Origin: JACCUZ01 sp038246575
GTDB lineage: Bacteria > Actinomycetota > Actinomycetes > JACCUZ01
Direction: 5' to 3'
Assembly: GCA_038246575.1 (NCBI GenBank)
Contig: JBBRVU010000006.1
Coordinates: 4,432 to 68,431, forward strand
Length of the DNA: 64,000 nucleotides
This document shows, piece after piece, positions 19,301 through 27,666 of the stretch. The translations under genes and the position numbers were made by a program. The notes beneath the pieces are model-generated. The model did no database searches, was not told the DNA's origin, and saw only the letters and a program-made list of their open reading frames with translations. Positions within the stretch are counted from its first letter, which is position 1; each line of letters begins with the position of its first letter.

Positions 19301-19303
19301 GAT
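19298..19303 (+). promoter_or_regulatory. -10 box of gatCAB, built into the ligA stop codon
   Basis: TAGGAT starts with the ligA TAG stop and is 7 nt before the gatC ATG at 19311. It suggests an independent leaderless promoter for the amidotransferase operon. Confidence 0.5.
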
Positions 19304-19310
19304 GGCGCGC

Positions 19311-19619
19311 ATGTCCGAGAGCGCTTCGATCACCCGAGACCAGGTCGCGCACCTCGCGCGGCTGGCCCGGCTCGCCCTCGACGACGACGAGCTCGACCGC
19401 TTCGGCCCCCAGCTCGACGTGATCCTGGCCTCCGTCTCGCGCATCCAGGAGCTCGACACCGCCGACGTGCCGCCCACGTCGCACGCGCTGCCACTGGAGA
19501 ACGTCACCCGCCCCGACGAGGTGCGGCCCTGCCTCACCCAGGCGCAGGCACTGTCGGGGGCTCCCGCCGCCGAGGACGGTCGGTTCCGCGTCCCCCGGAT
19601 CCTCGGGGAGCAGGCGTGA
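19311..19619 (+). CDS. gatC: Asp-tRNA(Asn)/Glu-tRNA(Gln) amidotransferase subunit C
   Basis: Small subunit that clamps GatA and GatB. The 102 residues include VAHLARLARLALDDDELDRF, VDTADVPPT-type sequence and LPLENVTRPDEV, all family signatures. An ATG at 19302 would add three residues, but the leaderless spacing favours 19311. It is joined to gatA by a GTGA overlap. Presence of GatCAB means this organism probably makes Gln-tRNA (and perhaps Asn-tRNA) indirectly, which fits the GltX and tRNA-Gln found at 43-46 kb. Confidence 0.92.
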   Translation: MSESASITRDQVAHLARLARLALDDDELDRFGPQLDVILASVSRIQELDTADVPPTSHALPLENVTRPDEVRPCLTQAQALSGAPAAEDGRFRVPRILGEQA

Positions 19620-21130
19620 GCGACCTGACCCGGCTCACGGCAGCCGAGACCGCAGCGGCCATCGCCGGCGGCGAGGCCAGTGCGCTTGACGTCACCGAGG
19701 CCCACCTGGCGCGGATCGCGGCCGTCGACGGGGCAGTGCACGCCTTCCTGCACGTCGACGGCGACGGTGCTCGCGACGTGGCCCGCCGGATCGACGCCCG
19801 CCGCGCGGCCGGCGAGACCCTCGGGCCGCTGGCCGGGGTGCCCATCGCGGTCAAGGACGTCGTGGCCACCGAGGGGCTGCCGACGACCTGCGGCTCGCGC
19901 ATCCTCGACGGCTGGGTGCCGCCCTACGACGCGACGGTGGTCCGCCGACTCAAGGCCGCCGATCTCGTCGTGCTCGGCAAGACCAACATGGACGAGTTCG
20001 CCATGGGGTCCTCCACCGAGCACTCGGCCTACGGCCCGACCCACAACCCGTGGGACCTCGAGCGCATCCCCGGCGGGTCCGGCGGTGGCTCCGCGGCCGC
20101 CGTGGCCGCCTTCGAAGCGCCGCTCGCGGTCGGCACCGACACGGGTGGGTCGATCCGTCAGCCCGCGTCTGTCACGGGCACAGTCGGTGTGAAGCCGACG
20201 TACGGCGGGGTGTCGCGCTACGGCCTGGTCGCCCTCGCCTCGTCGCTGGACCAGGCCGGGCCGTGCGCCCGGACCGTCCTCGACGCCGCCCTCCTGCACG
20301 CGACCCTCGGCGGGCACGACCCGCTCGACTCGACCTCGATCGACGCACCGGTGCCCGACGTGGTCGGCGCCGCGCGCGCCGCCGACGTCAGCGGCCTGCG
20401 CATCGGCGTGGTGAAGCAGTTCTCCGGCGACGGCTACCAGCCCGGCGTGGAGACGCGCTTCCGCGAGTCCGTCGCGCTGCTCGAGGAGCTCGGGGCTCGA
20501 GTGGTCGAGGTCGACTGCCCGGCCTTCGACTACGCACTGCCGGCCTACTACCTCATCCTGCCGAGCGAGTGCTCGTCGAACCTGGCCCGGTTCGACGCCA
20601 TGCGCTACGGCCTGCGCGCCGGTGATGACGGCAGCGGCAGCGCCGAGGACGTCATGGCCATCACCCGCGACGCAGGCTTCGGTGCCGAGGCGAAGCGACG
20701 CATCATGCTCGGCACCTACGCGCTGTCCAGCGGTTACTACGACGCCTACTACGGCCAGGCGCAGAAGGTGCGCACGCTGATCGCGCGCGACTTCGCTGCC
20801 GCCTTCGAGCAGGCCGACGTGCTGGTGTCCCCGACCACGCCGACGACGGCGTTCCGCCTCGGTGAGCGCATCGACGACCCGCTGGCGATGTACCTGGCCG
20901 ACCTGTGCACGATCCCGTCCAACCTCGCCGGCAACGCGTCGATGTCGTTGCCGGTCGGTCTGGCGCCGGAGGACGGGCTGCCGGTCGGGCTGCAGGTCAT
21001 CGCGCCCCCGCTGGCCGACGACCGGCTCTATCGCGTCGGTGGAGCACTGGAAGCTGCCCTCGCCGACCGGTGGGGCCACCTACTCATCGACGAAGCACCC
21101 GAGCTCGCGACCCTGGGAGGCGTGCGGTGA
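19616..21130 (+). CDS. gatA: Asp-tRNA(Asn)/Glu-tRNA(Gln) amidotransferase subunit A
   Basis: Amidase-signature subunit that releases ammonia from glutamine. The 504 residues contain the Ser-Ser-Lys machinery: PIAVKDVVATEG (Lys), GGSGGGSAAAVAA (cis-Ser region) and GTDTGGSIRQPAS (nucleophile Ser), plus GKTNMDEFAMGSSTEHSAYGP. The GTG at 19616 overlaps the gatC stop. Standard length, intact. Confidence 0.96.
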   Translation: MSDLTRLTAAETAAAIAGGEASALDVTEAHLARIAAVDGAVHAFLHVDGDGARDVARRIDARRAAGETLGPLAGVPIAVKDVVATEGLPTTCGSRILDGWVPPYDATVVRRLKAADLVVLGKTNMDEFAMGSSTEHSAYGPTHNPWDLERIPGGSGGGSAAAVAAFEAPLAVGTDTGGSIRQPASVTGTVGVKPTYGGVSRYGLVALASSLDQAGPCARTVLDAALLHATLGGHDPLDSTSIDAPVPDVVGAARAADVSGLRIGVVKQFSGDGYQPGVETRFRESVALLEELGARVVEVDCPAFDYALPAYYLILPSECSSNLARFDAMRYGLRAGDDGSGSAEDVMAITRDAGFGAEAKRRIMLGTYALSSGYYDAYYGQAQKVRTLIARDFAAAFEQADVLVSPTTPTTAFRLGERIDDPLAMYLADLCTIPSNLAGNASMSLPVGLAPEDGLPVGLQVIAPPLADDRLYRVGGALEAALADRWGHLLIDEAPELATLGGVR

Positions 21131-21321
21131 CGAACATCAAGTCCCTCATCACGTTCATCGGCACCGTGCTGGCCGGCCGGACCGCCATCTCGCGGGTCCG
21201 CCAGGCCCGCGACGACGGCGACCGGATGGAGCTGGTCGACGCGGCGCTCAACCTGGCCGTCGTCGTCACCGGCGTCATCATCATCGTCCGGCGGCTGCGC
21301 CGGGGCGAGGACGAGGCGTGA
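21127..21321 (+). CDS. Small one-helix membrane protein between gatA and gatB, 64 aa
   Basis: I do not recognise a named family. MTNIKSLITFIGTVLAGR is followed by a charged stretch (RVRQARDDGDRM) and a hydrophobic helix (about residues 37-55, LNLAVVVTGVIIIV) with an RRLRRGEDEA tail. It is overlapped at both ends by GTGA junctions with gatA and gatB, so it is almost certainly translated as part of the operon. It could tether or merely travel with the amidotransferase. Confidence 0.75.
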   Translation: MTNIKSLITFIGTVLAGRTAISRVRQARDDGDRMELVDAALNLAVVVTGVIIIVRRLRRGEDEA

Positions 21322-22868
21322 CGGCCACAGCACCTGAGCTGGTCGACTACGACGACGCGGTCGCCGGGTTCGACCCGGTGCTGGGGCTCGAGGTCCACGT
21401 CGAGCTGGGCACGGTGTCGAAGATGTTCTGCGGGTGCCCCACCGAGTTCGGCGCGGAGCCCAACACCCAGACCTGCCCCACCTGTCTCGGGCTGCCCGGC
21501 TCCCTGCCGGTGCTCAACCGGCTCGCGGTCGAGTCGACGATCCGGGTCGGGCTCGCACTGGGCTGCGACATCGCGTCGTGGTGCCGGTTCGCCCGCAAGA
21601 ACTACTTCTACCCGGACATGCCCAAGAACTTCCAGACCTCGCAGTACGACGAGCCGCTGTGCACCGAGGGACACCTCGACGTCGAGGTGCCGACGCCCGA
21701 CGGGACCCGCACCGTTCGTGTCGAGATCGAGCGGGTGCACATGGAGGAGGACACCGGCAAGTCGCTGCACGTGGGCGGCGCCACCGGCCGGATCCAGGGC
21801 GCGGACTACTCACTCGTCGACTACAACCGTGCCGGGATCCCGCTGATCGAGATCGTCACGAAGCCGGTCGAGGGCACCGGCGCGCTGGCGCCGGAGGTGG
21901 CCAAGGCCTACGTCACCACCCTGCGTGAGCTGATGCGTTCGCTGAAGGTGTCCGACGTGCGGATGGAGCAGGGCTCGTTGCGGTGCGACGCAAACCTCTC
22001 CCTGCGCCGATCGCCCAGCGACCCGCTCGGCACCCGCTCGGAGACCAAGAACGTGAACTCGCTGCGCTCGGTCGAGCGCGCGGTGCGCCACGAGATCCGC
22101 CGGCAGGCTGCTCTGCTGTCCGCCGGCGGACGCGTGGTGCAGGAGACACGGCACTGGCACGAGGACACGGGCACGACGACCTCGGGGCGCTCGAAGGAGC
22201 AGGCCGAGGACTACCGCTACTTCCCGGAGCCGGACCTGGTCCCGGTGGCCCCGGATGCGGAGTGGGTCGAGGAGCTGCGCGCCGCGCTGCCGCCGCCGGC
22301 CTCGATCCGCCGGCGCGAGCTGCAGGGGCAGTGGGAGGTCTCCGACCCGGAGATGCAGACGCTGGCCAACGCCGGTGCGGTCGACCTCGTAGAGGAGACC
22401 GTGGGCGCGGCTGCGTCGTTGCTCCCGGACCGTTCTTCCGTGCAGCTCGCGTCGGCGGCGCGCAAGTGGTGGCTCGGGGAGCTGGCCCGGCACGCGAACG
22501 AGCGGGGCACGGATCTGGCGTCGCTGCCGATGACGCCGGCCCAGGTCGCCGAGGTGATGGCGCTCGTCGAGGCCGGCACGGTCAACGACAAGCTCGCCCG
22601 GCAGGTCATCGAGGGTGTCCTTGCCGGCGAGGGCGAGCCGGGCGAGGTCGTCAACAGCCGCGGACTCCTGGTCGTCAGCGACGACGGGGCGCTGATCACC
22701 GCCGTCGACGAGGCCCTCGCCGGGAACCCCGACGTCGCGGCGAAGCTCCGCGGCGGCAAGGTCGCGGCGGCCGGCGCCATCGTCGGTGCGGTGATGAAGG
22801 CGACGAAGGGCCGGGCCGACGCTGCCCGGGTCCGCGAGCTGGTGCTCGAGCGCTGCCCGCCGGCGTGA
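21318..22868 (+). CDS. gatB: Asp-tRNA(Asn)/Glu-tRNA(Gln) amidotransferase subunit B
   Basis: Binds the mischarged tRNA and performs the ATP-dependent transamidation. The 516-residue protein has GLEVHVEL, the zinc-site region FCGCPTEFGAEPNTQTCPTCLGLPG, RKNYFYPDMPKNFQTSQYD, ADYSLVDYNRAGIPLIEIVT and the YqeY-like tail domain (about 370-510) with INDKLARQVIE-like sequence. The GTG at 21318 overlaps the preceding small gene. Complete. Confidence 0.96.
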   Translation: MTATAPELVDYDDAVAGFDPVLGLEVHVELGTVSKMFCGCPTEFGAEPNTQTCPTCLGLPGSLPVLNRLAVESTIRVGLALGCDIASWCRFARKNYFYPDMPKNFQTSQYDEPLCTEGHLDVEVPTPDGTRTVRVEIERVHMEEDTGKSLHVGGATGRIQGADYSLVDYNRAGIPLIEIVTKPVEGTGALAPEVAKAYVTTLRELMRSLKVSDVRMEQGSLRCDANLSLRRSPSDPLGTRSETKNVNSLRSVERAVRHEIRRQAALLSAGGRVVQETRHWHEDTGTTTSGRSKEQAEDYRYFPEPDLVPVAPDAEWVEELRAALPPPASIRRRELQGQWEVSDPEMQTLANAGAVDLVEETVGAAASLLPDRSSVQLASAARKWWLGELARHANERGTDLASLPMTPAQVAEVMALVEAGTVNDKLARQVIEGVLAGEGEPGEVVNSRGLLVVSDDGALITAVDEALAGNPDVAAKLRGGKVAAAGAIVGAVMKATKGRADAARVRELVLERCPPA

Positions 22869-22901
22869 CGTTCGTGACGGTGGCGATCGGGGGGACGGTC
22901 T

Positions 22902-24038
22902 TCAACCGCTGACGGTGAGGCGCAGGATCCGGTCGTCGTCATCCGCCGGTCGGCCCCGGCCGTCCCGGTTGCTGGTGGCGACCCACAGGGATCCGTCGGG
23001 CGCCGTCGTGACCGTGCGCAGCCGGCCGAACCGCTCGGTCAGCAGGGCGCGCGGCTTGCCCGCCTTGCCGTCGGGGATCGGGATCTGCCACAGCCGCTGC
23101 CCGCGCAACCCGGCCATGAACACCGAGTCACCCACGATCGCGATGCCGCTGGGGGAGGCCTGCTCGGGGTGCCACTGCCGGACGGGGTCGACGAACCGGT
23201 CGTCACCCGCTTTTCCTTCCACGACCGGCCAGCCGTAGTCGGCGCCCGCCTCGATGCGGTTCAGCTCGTCCCACTCGTTCTGGCCGAACTCGGCTGCCCA
23301 GAGCTGGCCCCGCTGGTCCCACGCGAGCCCCTGCACGTTGCGGTGCCCGAGGCTGTAGACCGGCGAGCCGTCGAACGGGTTCCCGGGTGCGGGCTCCCCG
23401 TCGGGTGTGATGCGCAGGATCTTGCCGCCGAGCGAGCCGCGGTCCTGGGACAGGTTCGGCCGCCCTGACTCGCCGGTGCCGACGTACAGGAAGCCGTCGG
23501 GGCCGAACGCGATCCGCCCGCCGTTGTGGTTCGACCCGGCCGGGATGCCGTCGAAGATCGTGCGCTGGTCGGAGAGGCCGGTGCCGTCATAGGTCATCGA
23601 CGCGATCACGTTCTGATCACCGGCGGAGAAGTACGCGAACACTGTCCGGTCCTGCGCGTAGTCCGGTGACACCGCGATGCCCAGGAGGCCACCCTCGCCG
23701 CTGCCGTCGACGCCCGCCACCGTGCCGACGTCGGTGATCTCGCCGTCCTTGCTGACCAGGCGGATCCGATGTGAGTCTCGCTCGCTGACCAGCGCGTCGC
23801 CGTCGGGCAGGAAGGTGAGCCCCCAGGGCACCTCCAGGCCGCGGGCCACGGTGCCGGTCAGCCGGGCCGGGGCGACAGTCCCGGATCCGGTGGATGGCTC
23901 CGACGTCGAGACTGAGGACGAGCCGGACCCGGCGGGTGATCCGGCGTCGGCTGTTCCGGCCGGCTCGCTGCCGCTGCACGCGGCGAGCAACGCTGCGGTT
24001 GTCAGGACGGCGGCCGCGGTGGGCAGAGTTCGTCGCAT
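22902..24038 (-). CDS. PQQ-type glucose/sorbosone dehydrogenase-like lipoprotein
   Basis: A 378-residue exported beta-propeller: lipobox LLAACS (Cys near 21), a Ser/Gly/Thr-rich linker to about 60, then the GSDH domain with LEVPWGLTFLPDGDALVSER, GLLGIAVSPDY, SNHNGGRIAFGPDGFLYVG, PVYSLGHRNVQGLAWD and AEFGQNEWDELN. Members oxidise aldose sugars using PQQ or act as soluble aldose dehydrogenases; the true substrate is unknown, and no PQQ genes are in view. The ATG at 24038 follows a minus-strand TAGGCT by 7 nt. Confidence 0.88.
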   Translation of the reverse strand: MRRTLPTAAAVLTTAALLAACSGSEPAGTADAGSPAGSGSSSVSTSEPSTGSGTVAPARLTGTVARGLEVPWGLTFLPDGDALVSERDSHRIRLVSKDGEITDVGTVAGVDGSGEGGLLGIAVSPDYAQDRTVFAYFSAGDQNVIASMTYDGTGLSDQRTIFDGIPAGSNHNGGRIAFGPDGFLYVGTGESGRPNLSQDRGSLGGKILRITPDGEPAPGNPFDGSPVYSLGHRNVQGLAWDQRGQLWAAEFGQNEWDELNRIEAGADYGWPVVEGKAGDDRFVDPVRQWHPEQASPSGIAIVGDSVFMAGLRGQRLWQIPIPDGKAGKPRALLTERFGRLRTVTTAPDGSLWVATSNRDGRGRPADDDDRILRLTVSG

Positions 24039-24078
24039 CCCGTCGAGCCTACGTTCCGGCTCTCGTTAGGGTCGGGGC
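24039..24078. promoter_or_regulatory. Compact divergent leaderless promoter pair
   Basis: Minus: TAGGCT (complement of 24046-24051), 7 nt to the dehydrogenase ATG. Plus: TAGGGT (24067-24072), 6 nt to the patatin-like ATG. The whole intergenic region is only 40 bp, so the two -35 regions must lie inside the opposing genes. Confidence 0.5.
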
Positions 24079-25107
24079 ATGCTGCGTGCCGACCTCGTCC
24101 TGGAGGGCGGAGGAGTCAAGGGCATCGGCCTGGTCGGGTCGGTGTCCACGCTCGCGCGAGCCGGCTACGTGTTCCCCCGCGTCGCAGGCACGTCGGCGGG
24201 TGCCGTCGTCGGCGCCTTCGTCGTTGCGTTGCAGCGGGCGGGGGAGCCCCTCGAGCGACTCGAGGACATCGCGCGAACGTTGGACTACCGCCGGCTGCGC
24301 GACCGGGGCGCTCTCGGCCGGATCGCCGGCCCGCTGGCCCGGGTCGTGGACGGGCTCTCGCTGGCCTTCGACGGTGGCGTGTTCGAGGGCGACTATCTGC
24401 GCGCCTGGATGAAGGGCGCTCTCGGCGACCTCGGTGTGCGGACGTTCGGTGACCTGCGCCTCCGCGAGGACGCGATCGAGGCGAGCGGCGGGCCGCCCCC
24501 GGAGCGCCGCTACGCCCTGGTCGTGACGGCTAGCGATGTCAGCCGGAAGCGCCTGGTGCGGCTGCCCTGGGACTACGCGAGCTACGGCCTGGACCCCGAC
24601 GAGCAAGAGGTGGCCGACGCTGTGCGCGCCTCGGCCTCGATCCCCTTCTTCTTCGAGCCGGTGACCTTGCGCTCGCGCCTGGATGCGGGTGAGCCGGACG
24701 TCTCGACGCTGGTCGACGGGGGGGTCCTGTCGAACTTCCCGATCGCGATGTTCGACCGCACCGACGGCCGGCCGCCCAGGTGGCCAACCTTCGGAGTCAG
24801 GCTCTCGATGCGACGTGACGGGCGGGTGCAGACGACCGAGGTCCGAGGCACGGTGTCATTGGCGTTGAGCCTCGTCGAGACCCTGCTGGAGGCCTGCGAC
24901 GCCCAGCACATCGACGACCCCTGCGTGCAGGCACGCAGCATCTTCGTCGACACGAGCGGTATCTCGCCGGTCGACTTCGGCATCACCGCCGAGGTGCAGG
25001 AACAGCTGCTCCTTACGGGGCATCAGGCCGCCGGGGACTTCCTGGCCGGCTGGGACTGGCCGTCCTACCTCGCCACCTGCCGGGACTTCGAGGGCGAGGT
25101 GCCGTGA
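24079..25107 (+). CDS. Patatin-like phospholipase family protein
   Basis: A 342-residue cytoplasmic or membrane-associated lipid acyl hydrolase candidate. It has the oxyanion-hole loop LEGGGVKGIGLVGSV, the nucleophile elbow AGTSAGAVVGAF (Ser in GTSAG, near residue 40) and the catalytic Asp in LVDGGVLSNFPIAMFD (DGG, near 215). No signal peptide. The next gene overlaps its stop (GTGA). Substrate lipid is unknown. Confidence 0.9.
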   Translation: MLRADLVLEGGGVKGIGLVGSVSTLARAGYVFPRVAGTSAGAVVGAFVVALQRAGEPLERLEDIARTLDYRRLRDRGALGRIAGPLARVVDGLSLAFDGGVFEGDYLRAWMKGALGDLGVRTFGDLRLREDAIEASGGPPPERRYALVVTASDVSRKRLVRLPWDYASYGLDPDEQEVADAVRASASIPFFFEPVTLRSRLDAGEPDVSTLVDGGVLSNFPIAMFDRTDGRPPRWPTFGVRLSMRRDGRVQTTEVRGTVSLALSLVETLLEACDAQHIDDPCVQARSIFVDTSGISPVDFGITAEVQEQLLLTGHQAAGDFLAGWDWPSYLATCRDFEGEVP

Positions 25108-26024
25108 CACCCACTCAGGTGTGGCTGCCGTACTCCGATGCTGTCGAGCGCATGGGAGGCGTTCCCGAGGACGTTGCGGTCGATGTCTACGACGGATCGG
25201 GTGACCCGCCTGCGACCATCGGCGACGTGGAGCTGTACGTCCTGCCCTACCTGCAGGGCACAGGGCCCGCCCGGCTGATGGCCGAGATGCCTCGGCTGCG
25301 GGTGGCACAGACGCTGACCGCCGGTGTGGACGATGTTCTGCCGTGGGTGCCCGAGCAGGTGACGCTGTGCAACGCGCGGGGGGTGCACGACGCCTCGACC
25401 GCAGAGCTGGCGATCGCGCTGATGCTTGCCTCGCTGCGCGGGATCCCGGAGTTCGTGCGCGACGCAGCCCACGGGGGGTGGGACGGCAGCCGGCGCGCCT
25501 CGCTCGCCGACCGCAGCGTGCTCATCGTCGGCTACGGCTCGGTGGGCGTCGCGATCGACGGTCGACTCGCCGGGTTCGAGTGCGAGGTGCGTCGGGTGGC
25601 GCGCACCGCCCGGGACGGGGTCCATTCCTTCGCCGACCTGCCCGGGCTGCTCCCTGCCGCGGACGTCGTCGTCCTGACCGTGCCGATGACCGACCAGACC
25701 CGCGGGATGGTCGACGCTCGCTTCCTCGCGGCGATGCCGGACGGCGCGCTGCTGGTCAACGTCGCGCGCGGCCCGGTGGTGCGCACCGAGGACCTGCTGG
25801 CGGAGGTGACCAGCGGTCGGCTGAGGGCAGCGCTGGACGTGACCGACCCCGAGCCGCTGCCTGCTGACCACCCGCTGTGGTCCTGCTCGAACGTGCTGAT
25901 CAGCCCGCACGTGGGAGGCAACACCTCGGCCTTCCTGCCGCGGGCGATGCGGCTGGTCGCGGACCAGATCCGCCGGTACGTCGCCGGCGAGGAGCTGCGC
26001 AACATCGTCGACGGCGGGTACTGA
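25104..26024 (+). CDS. D-isomer-specific 2-hydroxyacid dehydrogenase, NAD-binding
   Basis: A 306-residue member of the D-2-hydroxyacid dehydrogenase family. The nucleotide-binding motif is LIVGYGSVGVAIDGRL (about residue 138 on). The catalytic set is Arg in NVARGPVVRTEDL, Asp/Glu in DVTDPEPLPADHPLW and His in ISPHVGGNT. Substrate is not predictable from these motifs. The GTG at 25104 overlaps the patatin-like gene stop, so the two are coupled though their functions look unrelated. Confidence 0.88.
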   Translation: MTPTQVWLPYSDAVERMGGVPEDVAVDVYDGSGDPPATIGDVELYVLPYLQGTGPARLMAEMPRLRVAQTLTAGVDDVLPWVPEQVTLCNARGVHDASTAELAIALMLASLRGIPEFVRDAAHGGWDGSRRASLADRSVLIVGYGSVGVAIDGRLAGFECEVRRVARTARDGVHSFADLPGLLPAADVVVLTVPMTDQTRGMVDARFLAAMPDGALLVNVARGPVVRTEDLLAEVTSGRLRAALDVTDPEPLPADHPLWSCSNVLISPHVGGNTSAFLPRAMRLVADQIRRYVAGEELRNIVDGGY

Positions 26025-26034
26025 GCCGCCGACC

Positions 26035-26040
26035 TACACT
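26035..26040 (+). promoter_or_regulatory. -10 box of the gene at 26047
   Basis: TACACT, then 6 nt, then GTG at 26047; leaderless type. Confidence 0.45.
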
Positions 26041-26046
26041 CGGGAG

Positions 26047-27363
26047 GTGGAGCCCGGACAGGCAGGACAGGACAGGCGAGACGTCCTCTCCGGCGGCGCC
26101 GGAGACGAGCCGAGCCGGCGGCGCTGGCCGGTCTGGGTCGCCGGACTTGCTCTCGCGGCCGTCGGACTCGTCCTCCTGCGACCCGACCTGTCGCTGCTGG
26201 CCAGCGATCGTGGCACTCCGGCGCCGTCCCCGTACCGGCCGTACTCCTCGGGAGGGGCCAACTCGCTCGAAGGTGTGGCGTGGCGGCCGCGCGGGGACCT
26301 GGTCGGCGACCGTGGGTTCGTCACCCGGGCCCTGGCCCGGATCCGTGAGGAGCGCGCCGATGCGACGCGGGTCTACTTCGCGGGGCGCCTCCCGGACGGA
26401 TCGCGCCTCCTGCTGGCCGGCACGGACGTCAACCGCGGCGTGGTCGCCACCTCGGTTCACGCGTTGCACGTGCCGGTCGATGTCCCGTTGCAAGGGGCCA
26501 GGGTCACGGAGACGGCGGCCCTGGTCGACCCGCAGCAGGTCCTGGCGTGGGCGGGCCGCGGCGCCGACGGTCGCGTGATGGCCGTGGCGCTGACCCGGCC
26601 CGGCCCGGTGAGCTTCGAGGTCTCCGCCCAGGTGCGGTTCGACCCGGCCGACGGCAGGGCGTCCCGGCAGTGGACGCCCGCCCCGGCCGGGAACGGGGTG
26701 TTCGTCGCCGATCTGGGCTCGGACACCGACCCCATCGTCGTGGTGCGCGCCGCGGGCCCGGGTGTCTTCGTCCAGCCCCTGCTGGTGCGGGTCGAGCCGC
26801 CGGTCCCCTCTAGGTCGCCCCTCGCTCTCGCCGGCATCGATGACCCCGCGTACGCCGGTCCGGACGAGCAGCACGTCACGCGCGCGCTGCGCGCCCAGGC
26901 AGGCGCAGTCATCGACCTCGCTTCCGCTCGGCTGTCGGTGCTGTGGAGCGGGGCGCCCTGGAAGCAACGGCCGCTGGCCCTGGTGCTGATCGCCCGACCG
27001 GACGGACGTCGCTTCCAGGCGCTGGTCGGCCAGCAGGGCAAGACCGAGTTCCCGGCGGGAGTGCGCGCCCTGCCGGCCGGTGCGTCGGACCGGCTGCCCT
27101 GGTTGCTGGAGCCGTTCTCGCCGGCTGACCCGACGCTCCTGCTGTTCCCGACGGGCGACGGCACCTTGCTCTACCGGCGCGCCGGTCAGGCGACCCAGAC
27201 CCTGCAGATCGGCACGGACGGTGTGGTCGGCCTCGTGGCACCCGGGCCGTCGGCGCCCAGCGCGAGCGGCGCGCGCATCACCGTCCTCGACCCGGGCGGC
27301 CGCCTGGTGCTGCGCACGACACTGCCGCCGGCCGGCTTCGGTGACCTGCTCGCCCTGGACTGA
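26047..27363 (+). CDS. Hypothetical membrane-anchored extracytoplasmic protein, 438 aa
   Basis: I recognise no domain. A charged N-terminal tail of about 30 residues (DEPSRRRW) precedes one hydrophobic helix (about 30-50, VWVAGLALAAVGLVLL), then about 385 residues with many beta-prone, Val/Gly-rich stretches and no Cys clusters. Topology by the positive-inside rule would place the large domain outside. It has its own leaderless promoter and stands alone between the hydroxyacid dehydrogenase and a zinc-ribbon peptide. Secreted beta-rich or sensor-like roles are guesses only. Confidence 0.7.
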   Translation: MEPGQAGQDRRDVLSGGAGDEPSRRRWPVWVAGLALAAVGLVLLRPDLSLLASDRGTPAPSPYRPYSSGGANSLEGVAWRPRGDLVGDRGFVTRALARIREERADATRVYFAGRLPDGSRLLLAGTDVNRGVVATSVHALHVPVDVPLQGARVTETAALVDPQQVLAWAGRGADGRVMAVALTRPGPVSFEVSAQVRFDPADGRASRQWTPAPAGNGVFVADLGSDTDPIVVVRAAGPGVFVQPLLVRVEPPVPSRSPLALAGIDDPAYAGPDEQHVTRALRAQAGAVIDLASARLSVLWSGAPWKQRPLALVLIARPDGRRFQALVGQQGKTEFPAGVRALPAGASDRLPWLLEPFSPADPTLLLFPTGDGTLLYRRAGQATQTLQIGTDGVVGLVAPGPSAPSASGARITVLDPGGRLVLRTTLPPAGFGDLLALD

Positions 27364-27384
27364 TGGACTGATGGACTGATGGAT
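27361..27384. repeat. Three tandem copies of TGATGGAC (third ends in T)
   Basis: TGATGGAC at 27361 and 27369 and TGATGGAT at 27377. The first T-G-A is the stop codon of the preceding gene, so the repeat creates a ladder of overlapping ATG and TGA codons just after termination. Confidence 0.9.
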
Positions 27385-27434
27385 TCGATGGACTGGCCCG
27401 CCGCGCCTGACCCTAGTTGTCGACCGAGAGCCCC

Positions 27435-27440
27435 TAGGGT
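27435..27440 (+). promoter_or_regulatory. -10 box of the zinc-ribbon peptide gene
   Basis: TAGGGT, 7 nt before the GTG at 27448; matches the leaderless pattern. Confidence 0.45.
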
Positions 27441-27447
27441 CGCGGGC

Positions 27448-27621
27448 GTGACGACACCGGAGGGGTGCGCCGTGCCCGAACGCGACACCCAGGACGGCCT
27501 GGAGCCGTGCCCTCGTTGCGGCGGCCCACAGGTCTGGGTGACGTCGCACTCGCAGTGCCGGACGTGCCGCTGGATCACGCCGTGCTGCGAGGGCGCGGCG
27601 CTGCCCGCGCTCCCGGGCTGA
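27448..27621 (+). CDS. Small zinc-ribbon-like protein, 57 aa
   Basis: The product holds CPRCGG, then CRTC and a nearby CC pair, enough for one treble-clef or zinc-ribbon site. Two starts are possible: GTG at 27448, 7 nt after a TAGGGT box (leaderless, chosen), or GTG at 27472, preceded by GGAGGGG at normal Shine-Dalgarno spacing (49 aa). The Cys region is unaffected. Function unknown; nucleic-acid or protein binding is the usual role of such ribbons. Confidence 0.6.
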   Translation: MTTPEGCAVPERDTQDGLEPCPRCGGPQVWVTSHSQCRTCRWITPCCEGAALPALPG

Positions 27622-27653
27622 GACACGTCTGCCGCCGGACGGTGCAGGCGGCC

Positions 27654-27659
27654 TAGGGT
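27654..27659 (+). promoter_or_regulatory. -10 box of ilvD
   Basis: TAGGGT with 7 nt to the GTG at 27667; leaderless type. Unlike ilvB, leuB and cimA, ilvD has no leader peptide here. Confidence 0.5.
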
Positions 27660-27666
27660 TCGGTGC

